The position numbers and the translations under genes are program-made. Positions 1 to 12,253 of a stretch of 64,000 bases of DNA are shown one piece after another. Each line of letters begins with the position of its first letter. Within the stretch, counting starts at the first letter, position 1. The DNA is from Trichoplax adhaerens (Eukaryota > Placozoa > Uniplacotomia > Trichoplacea > Trichoplacidae). Where the stretch lies: positions 167,797 through 231,796 of the forward strand of contig NW_002060968.1 of assembly GCF_000150275.1 (NCBI RefSeq), read 5' to 3'. The notes below the pieces were generated by a model. The model was not told the DNA's origin. It did no database searches and worked only from the letters and a program-made list of their open reading frames with translations.

Positions 1-2454
1 TACAATAAGCTCTTCAATACCAGATAACATATCCTTACAACAAGAGAATTTAAAGTACTATTATGCCACTTTTGCGGAAGATTGTGTAGTAAAAGGACTA
101 AAAGTAGAGTCCTTTGTAGTTTTTAGTATGTAATTAGTATTATTTTACTATACAAAATACCTAGAAAGTGATAGTGTCTTTAAGTTTTACCCTGCCAAAT
201 CATCATGTCGCCATCTTTTCTTCTTCATTATTTTACAAGGTATTATATAGATTACTATAGAAGTAGCCCTATAGAGCAAATGCCTAATCTAAAGAAAGGG
301 CGTTTGATCGTCTATTCAAATTGTAAAGAAATTTGACTTAGTAGCAAAACCCTATCCTTAGAGTAAGGGAATTTATAACATGACGATAAAGTACTGTAAT
401 GTAGTCTATACTCGTACAGTTACAGTACAATCTGACGCTAAAACATCAACTGTCAATACTCGCGAATACTAAGCGATACTAATGTCAGAAAAGTAGTCGT
501 AATAGTNNNNNNNNNNNNNNNNNNNNNNNNNNNNNNNNNNNNNNNNNNNNNNNNNNGTACTTTACCGTCATATTATAAATCCCNCTTTCTCTAAGGATAG
601 GGTTTTGCTACTAAGTCAAATTCCTTTACAACTTGAATAGACGATCAAACGCCCTTTCTTTAGGTTAGGCAATTGCTCTCGGGTTACTTTTATAGTAATC
701 TATATAATACCTTGTAAAATAATGAAGAAGAAAAGATAGCGACATGATGATTTGGCAGGGTAAAACTTAAAACACTCTCACTTTCTAGGTATTTTCTATA
801 GTAAAATAGTACTAGTTACGTACTAAAAGCTATAAAGTACTCTACTTTTAGTCCTTTACTACAATAGCTTGTCCAACTTTTAGACTAGAAGAATATTTAC
901 AGCCATACTATATCTACTTTGAAAGGTAGAACTTTACATACTTCTCATATTTAAAGAAAATTCAAACGCTTATGTAATTTTTATTATGGCGAGGTGGCTG
1001 TTTAATTAGTCGATTTGATTACACTCTCTTTAATAAGAGCAGATATGTCTACAGAATCAAGTGGGACAAATACTTGTCCTATTCTTACAAATATGAAATA
1101 TTTCCTATGGTAGACGATTTATTATTTTTTTCTCTTTTATCTTCATTATATAAATCGTTTTTGCTTGGATTAAGATCTCATTTACCGACTTACATTGCAC
1201 TTTTATGGATTAAACAAGAATATCTGATTATGCAGAGTGCGCTATATTCGCCTTCATCATATCAAACTAATTGACTAACTAGCAATACATTTTAACATTT
1301 TGCTGCTATTAAAAGATGAACTTAGTGTAATTGTTACTAGGTTAGCATAGTAACAACTAGTCATATAAGAATTCGATTCTCTCATCAAAATAGAATTAAA
1401 ATACAACATTCACTAATAGCATAACAAAAGTAAGATTTTATTATTGAATTTGAAGAAAATAATTAGAGCAAACTCTACAAACGTACACCCTATTGATATA
1501 AAACTTTGTATAGTGTAGATCAGTAATTAGATTTTCAGATCGAAATTATGTTAAAAAAGGCAACTGGTATTAAAAATATAAACAGCAATCAGGATTCAAA
1601 AGTTTTTCATTTAAGGTATCAGACTCGTAAGCTAGAATAATATCCACCATTTTATACTTTGCTATGAAAAAACGAGCAAAGAATTAAAAAGTGGGTAAGA
1701 TAATTATCATTTTTACAAACATTTTAGATATCTAGACTTGTACAATAGTTGATCATACTGTTATGATCTATTTCCATTGCCCATTAAGATGAACCATAAT
1801 TGTTACAGTTTGTATTTCAGGATTATCCGTACAATTTATTCTTAATAATAGACTTACGGACTTTATTACTCATTATATTGATTATGATGCTTCTGCAGAT
1901 TGCGAGTGTAGTGTAACATTGAGGGGAAAAAAGATAAATACGAGAAAAAATGGTCATTAGCATAGTTTTGATTAAGAAACCGGGTTATAACATCCCAAAA
2001 AGATGTAATCTGATAGAATAATGCTAGTAAAGTAAAATAGATAAAGCATACAAGCTTGCTGATTATCTAGCAGAACTAACTAATAAAGTACCAAATTAAG
2101 AACAAGTTTGTCTTGCAATTTAAGAGGTAGATGACTGGAGGTTTGTTTGCAAAGAAGGAAGAACAATTAGGATACAATAGTTTAATTCTATATAATGATT
2201 TCTCTAGGATATAATAAGTTAAAGTGATAAATCAAATTTTACTGAGTAAATTATTTAATTCATGCCATATATCCATGCAATAATGCTACAGCGTAACTAA
2301 AAGTAGCCGATACAGTTTATAATTATTACCAACACATGAAACAAGAAGTCTAAATCTTTTAATCATTATGATTTGTCCAGAACATTATTTAGAAGCTGCC
2401 GCTATGGAATAACAATTTATTCTTAATTGATTTTCGATGACTGACTCATCACAA
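1..2454. other. Non-coding stretch with assembly gap and foldback
   Basis: No gene is supported. A run of 50 N lies at 507-556 and a single N at 584. The bases around the gap form a long imperfect inverted repeat, listed separately. From 1070 to 2454 the sequence is AT-rich with stops in all frames. The only ORF here (1074-1274, plus) starts at a non-ATG codon and shows no family resemblance. Confidence 0.6.
84..866. repeat. Long imperfect inverted repeat (foldback) around a sequence gap
   Basis: The left arm (about 84-397) and right arm (about 557-866) are reverse complements over roughly 310 bases with scattered mismatches. For example, GTAGTAAAAGGACTAAAAGT near 86 pairs with ACTTTTAGTCCTTTACTAC near 855, and AAACCCTATCCTTAGAG near 348 pairs with CTCTAAGGATAGGGTTT near 591. 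The loop contains the 50-N gap. It could be a foldback or MITE-like element, or an assembly artefact at a hard-to-sequence hairpin. No transposase ORF is visible. Confidence 0.75.
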
Positions 2455-3653
2455 TTAAATCTTGACCATTCTTATACTGCTTTCAACTGGCATGAAACCC
2501 AAATTCTCATTAATTAATAGAACTTTCCCATCAGTATAAAAGCATAGCAACTTTTTACCATCACTTATATTAACTAACAATTGGACTTCGGTCGATTCAC
2601 AATATGGGTGATTTGGGCTATATGGCTCAGAGGAATATATAATAAATTCCCAAAGAATAAAATCTTTGTTTTCTCTATTCCATTTCTTAAAGGTTTCTAT
2701 AACGGTCTTTATATCGTCATTCAGTTTCTGTAAACCACCAATTAATCATTTTAGATCATAAAATGGCCGTGTAAACGACTAAAAGTTCTTATGTTGATCA
2801 ATGGCACTTATTCGAGAGATATTATTACATAGCTAGCAGACTACTACTAAAATCATAACATAAAATATATTTTCGATATACAGAACCATAGAATGATATT
2901 TTGCTATGTTATAATAAGCAGCGTAATAGCTCCAAAAATTTGATTCCATTTACTATATATTTGCAGAATATGATTATAAACCTATTAACCGTCTTTTATA
3001 TTAAATTTAATCTTCCGTAGAAATAATAGTAACAATATATTTACGTACTGTAATAATGAACAGTTGCAGAAAAATTTGACTCCCATAACACAAAATTGAG
3101 CCATTTTTTCGTCTAAATCATTTAGCAAAGGTCTTGTAGCGTCTCTAACTATAACTTGATGATTATTGTAAGACAATAAATAATCGTATATATTCACTGA
3201 TATCGCCATAGTATCTTGTCTTAGTAAGTAAAATACTGCAGATATACCTAACTACTCGGTAGATTATTTTCGTTGTAAACTTACCACAAAGATCAACTCA
3301 TATTCAGATTTCTTTATTTTCTTCATGCACATCATCAATTTGGGATCAGAAGTTAGAATAACCACAGAGTTAGCTATGTCCTCAGATTTGAATATAAATT
3401 GAGCTATGGTTTGATTGATAAATTGGAAATTGATCAGGCTCTGCGTAATAAGAAACTGTTTCAATTCAATTATTAATCTATAGCTGTTAGGAATAGTATT
3501 TACCGCAGCTGGGCTTTTCCTCAAGTTCATCCAATCCTTTAGCATATTTAGCAGTATACGCTGTAAGATGCTTGAAATTAAATTCGTGGTCGCTTTGCGC
3601 TAAGTAATAACCCAGCGAATTAAGATATACTTTTGTTTGGGTGCTGGCAAATT
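2455..3653 (-). CDS. Family member A: last three exons of an unrecognised small gene
   Basis: I do not recognise the product. Three minus-strand exons can be joined: 3504-3653 (150 nt), 3285-3403 (119 nt) and 2455-2727 (273 nt, ending in TAA). Each has AG/GT borders, and the phases fit (enters with 2 nt, then phase 1, then phase 0), giving about 179 residues. Exon 2 ends KKSEYELIFV directly before GTAAG. The last exon contains LLVNISDGKKLLCFYTDGKV and ends IRMVKI. The same exon sizes and phases recur in members B and C. Alternating hydrophobic residues suggest a beta-rich fold; a beta-trefoil is possible but only a guess. The start exon was not found, so the 5' end is open. Copies within about 17 kb imply tandem duplication followed by fast divergence. 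Confidence 0.6.
2985..3209 (-). other. ATG-started ORF inside the last intron of member A
   Basis: This 74-codon ORF begins with a true ATG (MAISVNIYDYLLSYNN...) and lies wholly in the 557-nt intron between the last two exons of member A. After the codons for LLQY there is a GTAAAT that could act as a splice donor. The corresponding introns of members B and C carry no obvious counterpart. It may be a cryptic exon or a chance ORF in AT-rich DNA. Confidence 0.2.
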
Positions 3654-6600
3654 CTGAAACGATATTTTTATCATATCAAGCCACATGTTGCTTAATCAGC
3701 TATTATATTGCAACTGAAATGCACTGAATTCATAAATTCATAATTATACATGTAAGATTTTTCCTAAAAAGTGTAGTATTCAATCTGCCTTCATTTTATA
3801 AAAAGTGCAATTTGAAATGCTGTTGATCATTGTTGACAAGGTATGTTAAATAATACGATTCATCTATATATTTTTAAAGAAATTGAAGGTTACTTGATTA
3901 AAATCAGCAGCAGTAAGAGCAATTTACTATTAATTTAGCCAAATTAGTTACGATTTGCCAAATTAGCTTATCTTTAGAAAATAATGGATCAACTTTTTTG
4001 GGGTACAAACTAAATAGTAAACCAATTTACCTTTAGAAAAATTTTCCATGTTGTTTAATTTGGTACAGAAAGTAAGCTGATATCAAACCAAGTAAAGTTA
4101 AAGGAGATAGGCGACGAAATTGATCTACTTAACCCGCTAATTAAAATCTTGATTGAAAAGGCAAAATTAGAAAGGAACGACCCTCTATTTATAATAATTT
4201 CATTTCCAAGTATTTCAGTACAAGGCTTTTAAAAGATCAATACGGCAGTAATAGAATAGCATATAATTTTTCAAAATATTTGCGTAACGAAATAATACGC
4301 GTATTATTTTAATAAATAACAAGATATTTTAGAAATTCGTTTGCCTTATTTTAATTTCTTTTCTTCTGGAATAATTTGTATAGTAAACGTAAATAAAGTA
4401 GTTTAGGTGCTAATTTTATTTAATGTTCTAAATATGTCACATACTTGCAAACTACAATGGTCAGAAACAGAGGATATACATCGCATGATAACGTTAAGAT
4501 CGATGATCATTTTAATGACCGACAGCCAATAAATACGGGCGTATGATTATTTCTATTCTACGCTTAACATTGTATCTAATTTAATTGGTTTTATTGAATT
4601 CCTTTTTACGAAGCTGAAAAAAGGCATGTCTATAAAATAATAAAGTTAGGAGAAAAAATCACTGTGAAATGTCGTAATTGTGTCAATATTTCCAAAACTT
4701 AATTGTTTGTAATTAGTCGTAGGCGGTCAATTTTCCCTTTGCGAGTATAACAGCACCTAAAGTTGCTTTAATTTTAATTTAATATAACTATCACTTGATA
4801 CTGAAATAGAATTAGATTAGTATATTTATCCGCATACTGGTTAATCCTATTTTAAGCCAGTAATGAGATCATGATAAGTATAGCAGTGATACAATCCCGA
4901 TTTATGTCAAAAACTGTCGCAAAAATAATGAATTAACACAGACTATGTGAAGAATACTATCTAGCTAGCAGCAAATGGAAAACTGCTGATGATGTATCAA
5001 ACTTCCTCATTAGTAAATAGGAAAATAATTTTCTATAGTCTTAAATGGTCATAGGATAACATCAATTTCATGGTTCGATTGTAAATTAGCTAGATGAATC
5101 ATAACTGACATTAAATATATAGCATATTCAAATTTGGCAAAAAAAGCTATAGGATTTATTATTAGCAGGCGTAGCAGTAAGTTAGTCGGTTACTTTATTT
5201 TCGAAAATAACCTCAATCTGAGAAAGGTATCTAGGGAAGTTAAAAGAATCATTAAATAATAATATAATACAACTCACACTCTATCGTTAATATGGCTAAC
5301 ATTACGTATACTAAAAGCACGTAAAGGAATTTTTTTATCGAGATTAGCATTATCTTCGATATTGCGTACATTTCATCCTTCATTAGATTCTTAGATGAGA
5401 TTTAAAATTAAAGAAAAATGTTTTCATTTAAATTTTCTGCCGCTTTTGGTCTTGTGCAAACAGTTGGCTACCGATGTTTTAAATGGGTAATTACATTTCT
5501 TTTCATCCTTTTAAAACTTTGATCGCTTTATAGGAGAATTATAGATATGTTATTAAAGTTAATGAATGGATTTGCGCAACTAATATGAAGGCATATGGAT
5601 ATATCCTTTAAACGAAGAGAAATAGTGATTGACAGAGAATAAATATAGAGAAAAATGAAGAACGAAAGGAAAGAACTAAATAGGCAAAGATATCGATGAT
5701 GTTGATGGATTTTTTGTTAAATAATTAAATAGTCATGAACAAGCTAATGATTTCAACGCCACTCTCGCTAGATAATCTCCTAGAACCGCTTCTAGTTCAT
5801 AAAGAGCTAGAGGATTCGTAAATATAGACATTGTTTACAGTCAAGTCAACTCAAAATTCATTGGATAGGAAATAAATTAAAAGAGTTGCAATTTAAACTC
5901 CAAATAATTACAAACCTTTTTATAATACTTATGAAAGTTCATCAGGTTCATTTACAGTGAAAGTTAGCTAGATTGATCTATGCATCTACCATAAGAACAA
6001 ATTATATATGTAGTTTATCATTGATGCTATATTTTTGGCTTAAAAGTAGATTAATGCGTATAAGTAAATCATTTATGCTAGGTTTCTTTGCTTAAAGATG
6101 AATTATTGAGGTGAATAATGTAACTAGGATATGGTCAATTGCTAAAAGAACATATAGATCTACAACAGAAACAAATTATTAATGCAAGTAATCACTTATA
6201 TAACTTTTCCTAGCTGATGGAAAAATTGCAAGAGTGAATAATTAGGAACTAGTCTTTATCTAAAGAAACATATAGATCCACAATAAAAAGCTACAGGACT
6301 TGCATTTAATCCTTTTTATGATTTTTTTTTTCTTAAAAATAAACTACAGCGATGAACAATTAGGAAATAATTAATAACAAGACAAATATTTAGATCCACA
6401 ATAATAAACTATGCGTGCAGTTTGATCATTTACGTGATTTTTCCTAGCTTAAAAGCAAACTACAAGGGTGGATAATTGGAAATTGGTCAAAACTCGTAAC
6501 GTAAGTAAGGCAGGCATCATATAACCGTTACTACATACGAGTATATAAAGTTAATCAGCTTTGGCTGAAATAAGTTAACAGTACCGTCACTATGAATGAT

Positions 6601-7509
6601 TTAGTTTGATAGTTAGTATGTGCAATCTTTGCTTTAATAAGTAATATTTTTAATTAGCGGTAATTGTGAACTTGTTTTAAATTAGTTTCTCTCAAAATAT
6701 AATGAAATCTAACATAGTTTACCTAAAAATTGTACAGTAAGTCTATTAAGGCACTAATACAGTTTAACAGAGGACTGTAAGACAAAGTAGGCATTTAAAT
6801 TAGACCCGAAATTTAAAATTTCAATCACACTTTTATTATGTGTACTTCGCAGCATTGAACCATTTTATGATCAATTATAAAAGAAAAACAGAAAGTATTA
6901 CCATGTTTGGAAATTAATTCTAGTATTATGCACAAAAATGCTTCGATTCAACTAAATTTGTAGGCATTTGCTGCCAGTTGAGCAATGTAATTACAAGAAA
7001 TTTAGAGATTTGACTATTAATGTCGGCGCAATAAAATAATGATATTCGATAAAATTTTGTCCACTTTTTATCGTCTGATAGCTTAGGCTACAGGTAGCTA
7101 CGCTAGATAAAAGGAAAATAAATTACAACATTAACAGTATTTTATGGAAAACAACACAGACATTACCGCTTAAAAAATTTTACTCTGAGCCAAATCTTTC
7201 CAGTCAGACCATTCCAGCCTTCTGTTCATTTGCAAGGAACTAGCAGTAAATCTATTTATCTCATAATGGGTGAATTTATTTTATAGAATTGATAATGTAA
7301 ATTTGTAATTAAAATCAAATGTAGATGGTAGAAACTTAAACTATTGCAACGATAATCTACGGCTTCAAGATTTAGTCTGTAATGACCATAAATGAGATGT
7401 AAATGCCGGAAAACTGCAATTCATTGCCTTAATTCCCTGCTGCGAATGATTAAGAGGATATTAGACGCCTCAAGATTTATAGATTAATTGTCATTACTTA
7501 TAGAATGAT
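3654..7509. other. Intergenic stretch, no gene seen
   Basis: About 3.9 kb of AT-rich DNA between members A and B. I find no ORF with plausible splice borders or family similarity. The N-terminal exon of member A should lie in its left part but could not be identified. A short diverged tandem repeat at about 5990-6490 is listed separately. Confidence 0.5.
5990..6490. repeat. Diverged tandem repeat, unit about 115-120 bp
   Basis: Blocks of the form TTTTTCCTAGCTTAAAAGCAA - AACTACAAGGGTGAATAATT - CATATAGATCCACAATA recur in direct orientation. Anchors for the CCTAGCT/CTTAAAA block are near 6032, 6080, 6207, 6327 and 6441, and for the ATAGATC block near 6147, 6265 and 6385. Copies differ by many substitutions and small indels. 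No reading frame is kept across copies, so this is non-coding. Confidence 0.6.
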
Positions 7510-8435
7510 TTAATCCTCGACCAAATACACTCTACTTTCAGGCGGAAGATAATTATCTTTTAGATTGATAAATTGGACTGTTCCATCAGGATTAAAGCAA
7601 ACGACCTTCTTACTGCCACTTTGTGTTTCGATAAGGTTTAATTCAGTTGATCCATCATCTGATTTGCTGTATTCGAAGATGAATTCCGTGATCAAGTTAA
7701 TGCCAGTTGCTTTTTTTCACTTCCTTCAATTGTTTTGAAAATGATTTCATATCTTCATTGACTTCCTGTATCATAGTAAAAAAATAGAAAGCGATCATTT
7801 AGATTATCTCATTTATGTTATTTCAGCATGAAACTTCCATAATTGGCTTAGATATTTTTTCATTGCATTGCAATATTCTAGTCAAGTACGAAATTAAAAT
7901 TTAAATTTACACGAGCTCTTGATTAAACTGATCTAAATATTATTTTTTATGCAATTTATCTATAGATCAATTAAAAGCATTGAGTGTTAGACTCGCGCAA
8001 ATTATTTCTCTTCTTCTAACTTACCACAAAAAGCAATTCATATTTGTTGCCCTTTATTTCTTTTAAACCAAGTACACGTTTGTTATCAGATAATAAGACA
8101 AGAGCCCAATAGGAATTGTCGTATTCTTCAATTTCAAATTTAGCTGTAAATTGAAAGGACAAAATTTCTGCTTAGTATTTATATGAAATATGTGTAACTT
8201 CCGTCCCAATTTGATTAAAAGTCGAATCTAAAGTACAGTAGAATGATCAATTTCAGATATTTACCAAATTCAGCCTGTCCATCAATGCCATCTAATCCGT
8301 CTATCAGATTAGATTTGTACACAACGAATGGCCCAAGAGTATCCTTTTCACTTTTACTTATTACGTAGCCGCCGATTGATCTCACCAAGAATTTTTTCGG
8401 AGTAACACTGAATCTCTGTACAGCATTGGTATAAC
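7510..8435 (-). CDS. Family member B: last three exons, last exon with a one-base frame break
   Basis: Paralogue of member A, function unknown. The exons are 8265-8435 (171 nt), 8025-8143 (119 nt, same length as in A and C) and 7510-7765. Exon 2 encodes NKYELLFV before GTAAG, matching KSEYELIFV in A, and starts with AKFEIEE after an AG/CT border as in A. The last exon contains KKVVCFNPDGTVQFINLKDN, comparable to KKLLCFYTDGKVLLINEN in A, and ends VYLVED. That exon is 256 nt, one base too many: the frame entering from exon 2 (EVNEDMKSFSKQLKEV) hits a stop, while the frame carrying the conserved tail opens after a run of seven A on the coding strand (7711-7717). This is either a sequencing error or a recent pseudogene. 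No start exon was found. Confidence 0.55.
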
Positions 8436-11400
8436 CTAAAATTAAAACATTCTTCGTATTAATAACTTATTGCTTTTGAAGTCTACTCTGTTCTCTATTT
8501 TTCTTCATCATTTGATAATGCTACCAATAAGATTAAAAGTTCTTACTCTTGCGAACGATCTTAAAAAAGAGCCTGGAAAATTCAATTATGTTTGCGACAA
8601 TTGTAGCAAAATAATGATGATAATTCTTCCGTTCTGCGTAGAAAAGAAATGGATACTTTAAGAACGAGTTATACAAAGCTATGGCTAATGAGACAACACA
8701 AAATTAAAGGAAGATCAGTTAAATTTCATGATATAGATTGGGACTCATCTTGATTAAATAAAATTGTACTGCTTCCGCTATTTCTGTTTATCTAGTAATA
8801 TCGTACAGTTAAAGCAATCTAAATTTTACTATATTTTTGTAAATATATTAATTTAATTGATTTCTCGTTTAAAACAATTGAAAAGTTTACGCGTATATTG
8901 CATATTTAGTAATTCACTAGAGACATTTAAACACGCAGAAAAAGTATATTTGTCTTCTTCTGTTTTAGACTATCTGAATAGAAGGATAGTTAATTATTAT
9001 TCAGTCGTAGGAGTTAGCTTAAAATTATTAATAATACCTGATATATTATGGATTTACCTTGCAGTACTTGTACGTGGCCCATGGAGATAGAATAGAGTAG
9101 CATTTTTTAATTTAGTGCAATAGGTTAAATTTGGCAATGATCCAAAAATTTGAAGGATACCTGATGATTAAGATTGGATTGGCTTCTAGGAACACTACAA
9201 ATGGAGTTGCAGCCAAATTGAAGAAATGACGATCAGATTGTGCCTTATATATGTTACGGTATATTCAATATACATATTCCAACGACCTTTACATTTAAAG
9301 CGGCATTTTTCTAGTTATCCAAATTTTTGTGAAACAGTTTTATCCTTACCATATTTGGATATCGCTAAGTTGTTCCACCTAAATTCCCAAGGACAAGAGC
9401 AGTCTATTTTAATGGATTGAAACAAAAGACGGATAGAATTGTACTAAGCTGTTAAATTCCATGCATACAGATCTTCTAACGTAAACACTCCGAAAGAAAG
9501 CAAAATTAGGGAGTAACTATAAATTATTATATCTAGAATGGAAATGTGTTCTATACATCGAATAAGATTTATCTATGCGTTAGATGTGCGTATGATTATT
9601 AAAATATTACAGAGAACAGGCTCTTTAATAGCTTAATTAAAGTTCTTCTGTGGTAAATACTACACAAGAAAGCAGTATCACGATATTACTATAAATTGTT
9701 ACGTAGATGATTGTAAATTTATTCTATATATATTGCATAAGATCTATCTATGCATCCAATGCGCGTATGATAATCATTGTATTACAGATAATAACCTTAA
9801 TAATTAAAGGTCTACTTAAGATCTTGCATTCTTTCAGTTCCTGAAGAATGAATTCTATAAAATTTAAAAGGCCCCACATTACGCATTCGATTCGTACTAC
9901 TTACTAATATTTCATTCAATCCAACTTACATTATAGAATTCGAGACTGTTGAGCTAACAGCGGTAAATTTGTGAGTAAACAAGAGGATTTCATTCTAAAA
10001 CTATCTCAATACAACCTTGGAAATCGTTAATTGTTGTCATAGCTTTGGTTTACTAAGCTTTTATTGCCACTGAAACTGTTTGTATATGGAATTAAGCAAA
10101 ATTAGGAATCAGAGAGAAGATTGCTGGTGGATTGTCAGTAACCTAATTGAGCACCTGCAGCTCTATCTATAGTTATTAAAATATAAAATGAAAAATTTTG
10201 CAACACTTGCACTACAATAATAAAATATCCAATAGTAACTACATTAATAAAGTCATTAGATTAATTAAGAGTTAATTGATTTCATAACCTAGAGTCTAAT
10301 CCTGTTGCCAAACTTATTACTTTCTTAAGATGGATTTGTTTAAATCTCTATTGATTATAGCTATCAAAATTCCAGCAGCCGCAAAGGGATTACAGCATAC
10401 ACTACATAGATATGATCTTAATCTATGATAGTTTAAACACTCTTTAGTGTATAAGTGTTGGCAGTCTTCAAATATTTAGCAATGTTGAATATCTAAAACG
10501 GACTGTATACGTAAGCAGTTCTCTGTTAATATTTATCAATATCAACTAATGTGCATAAACACTAATACAATGCTAGCGACATTACATGCTATTGGTATAT
10601 TGAACTGATCAGTATGTTTAGTCCTTAATATGGACCCACTGCATTATAATTCTCCCTTAATTATAGCTTGTTTTACAGTTCTCTTCCGCCCTAAAATATC
10701 AACGTAGACTATTGTACTAATTCTCTTTTATCTTACCGTTGCTTTTGTTATCCGATACCAATATGGACTTGCTCACATGTCTTGACCGTATCTATCATTC
10801 CATTGATCAAAATAACATTATCCTTTAACAGCCCATATACCGCGATAATTATTTCATATTGCGCAAATTAATAGCTGTATAACACTACTTTTATCTTTCA
10901 TAGGTGAGTTTGCATTCAAGCTAATGTATATTCATGGATTCAGGGCTATTCTAGTCAACGTGACTATTCCAACCTTAACTTTAGATTACATCATTTGTAA
11001 TAAACAATCTTGTTAACCGCTATTTATACTTCTGGCAATAGTTTTGTCGTTTACTTATTGTGATGCCATCAATTTAATTGTATGCTCTAAATGGCATTGC
11101 TTTTAATTGTCTATTTTACCACAATTAATCAATAGGTTATTATAATACCTTATTCATTATTTTACAGAAAACGCTGATTTACAAGGTCCCAAATCAATTT
11201 TATTAATATCTAAATTTTTCCATTATAGCCCATGATTGGGTTAATGTCTTACGTCTATAAGGAATGATGAAATAGACGTTACAAAGTCCTACCATGCTAT
11301 ACTATTCATTCGAATTCTATTGCTAAACTGATGACAAGGTAGCATTCAAGGTTATAGCTTAGAATTAAGTTATCTACAAAATCTATTTTTAATCAACTGG

Positions 11401-12253
11401 AAACAGAATTTTGGATAATATTGTAAATTATATCTGGTAGTTGATAATTAAAAAGGATAAGACGCATAATAAGCCAGGCGCAAGAAAGGCTTAAACAGCA
11501 GTAGTATAACAGCAAACAGTCTACCAAGAAATAGAATGTTATAAAGAAATCAAAACGATAATTAGCTGTCTATAACAATCAGAATATCCAGGTTTAGCCT
11601 GTCGGTTAGCAGAAACTCAACAATGAAACGTTATAATAGATAATATATTCCTTCATGCTTTTGGTTCGACTAAATACAGCAAGCTTGTAGGCTAGAAACT
11701 TTATCCACTGGTGAATAATTCAAAGATAATTATTTATCGATGATGATTTTTCACTTTGGCTATCTTTTCTTGAACCGTAAGTCACATTGATGATATCAGC
11801 GTTAACGTTTTTTCTTCGTGCTTTTTCGTGATATACGTATATAATAAGATTCAGCATGTCAATAATGCATTCGAAAATTCGATTTTGATCATTAGCGCTC
11901 TTGTATTATAGAGCTAACTTTGATATTATTCAGTTAAATTGTTATTTAAAATGAAATTAGGTATAAACTATCATAATCTATTCGAGACTAGATGTAGCTA
12001 TACGTTTTTTAATTTTAAAATAAAGGGTAGGTTATTGTATTTCATTAAAAGTAACAATTAATCTAGAGAACATAATCATTAAACTGGTCGATGACAAATG
12101 CTAGAGTTAACGTCTAGAAATCATTAGATTTAAGCTGTTTTGCAGCCAACAGGTAGTATCATTGCCCTTTGTGTTTTTATGCTCAGAAAAACTGTTTCGG
12201 ATATGAGACTAATTCAATAAATGAATTAAACCTGGATAGAAAGAATTTGCTAT
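8436..12253. other. Intergenic stretch, no gene seen
   Basis: About 3.8 kb of AT-rich DNA between members B and C. Plus-strand ORFs at 8470-8661, 8857-9090 and 9226-9420 lack splice context or resemblance to anything and look like chance. A two-copy direct repeat at 9478-9811 is listed separately. The missing 5' exon of member B may lie in the left part. Confidence 0.5.
9478..9811. repeat. Two-copy direct repeat, unit about 165 bp
   Basis: Copy 1 (about 9478-9642) and copy 2 (about 9652-9811) share an ordered set of blocks: ACAC..GAAAGCA, ACTATAAATT, ATTCTATATAT/GTTCTATACAT, CATAAGATCTATCTATGC, GTGC/GCGCGTATGAT, ATTACAGA and TTAATTAAAG. Divergence is around a quarter of sites by eye. It is non-coding. 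Confidence 0.55.

Noticed and set aside
8470-9420. Three plus-strand ORFs of 63-77 codons
   Set aside because: Two start at non-ATG codons; none has splice context, domain or copy elsewhere. This is expected by chance in AT-rich DNA.
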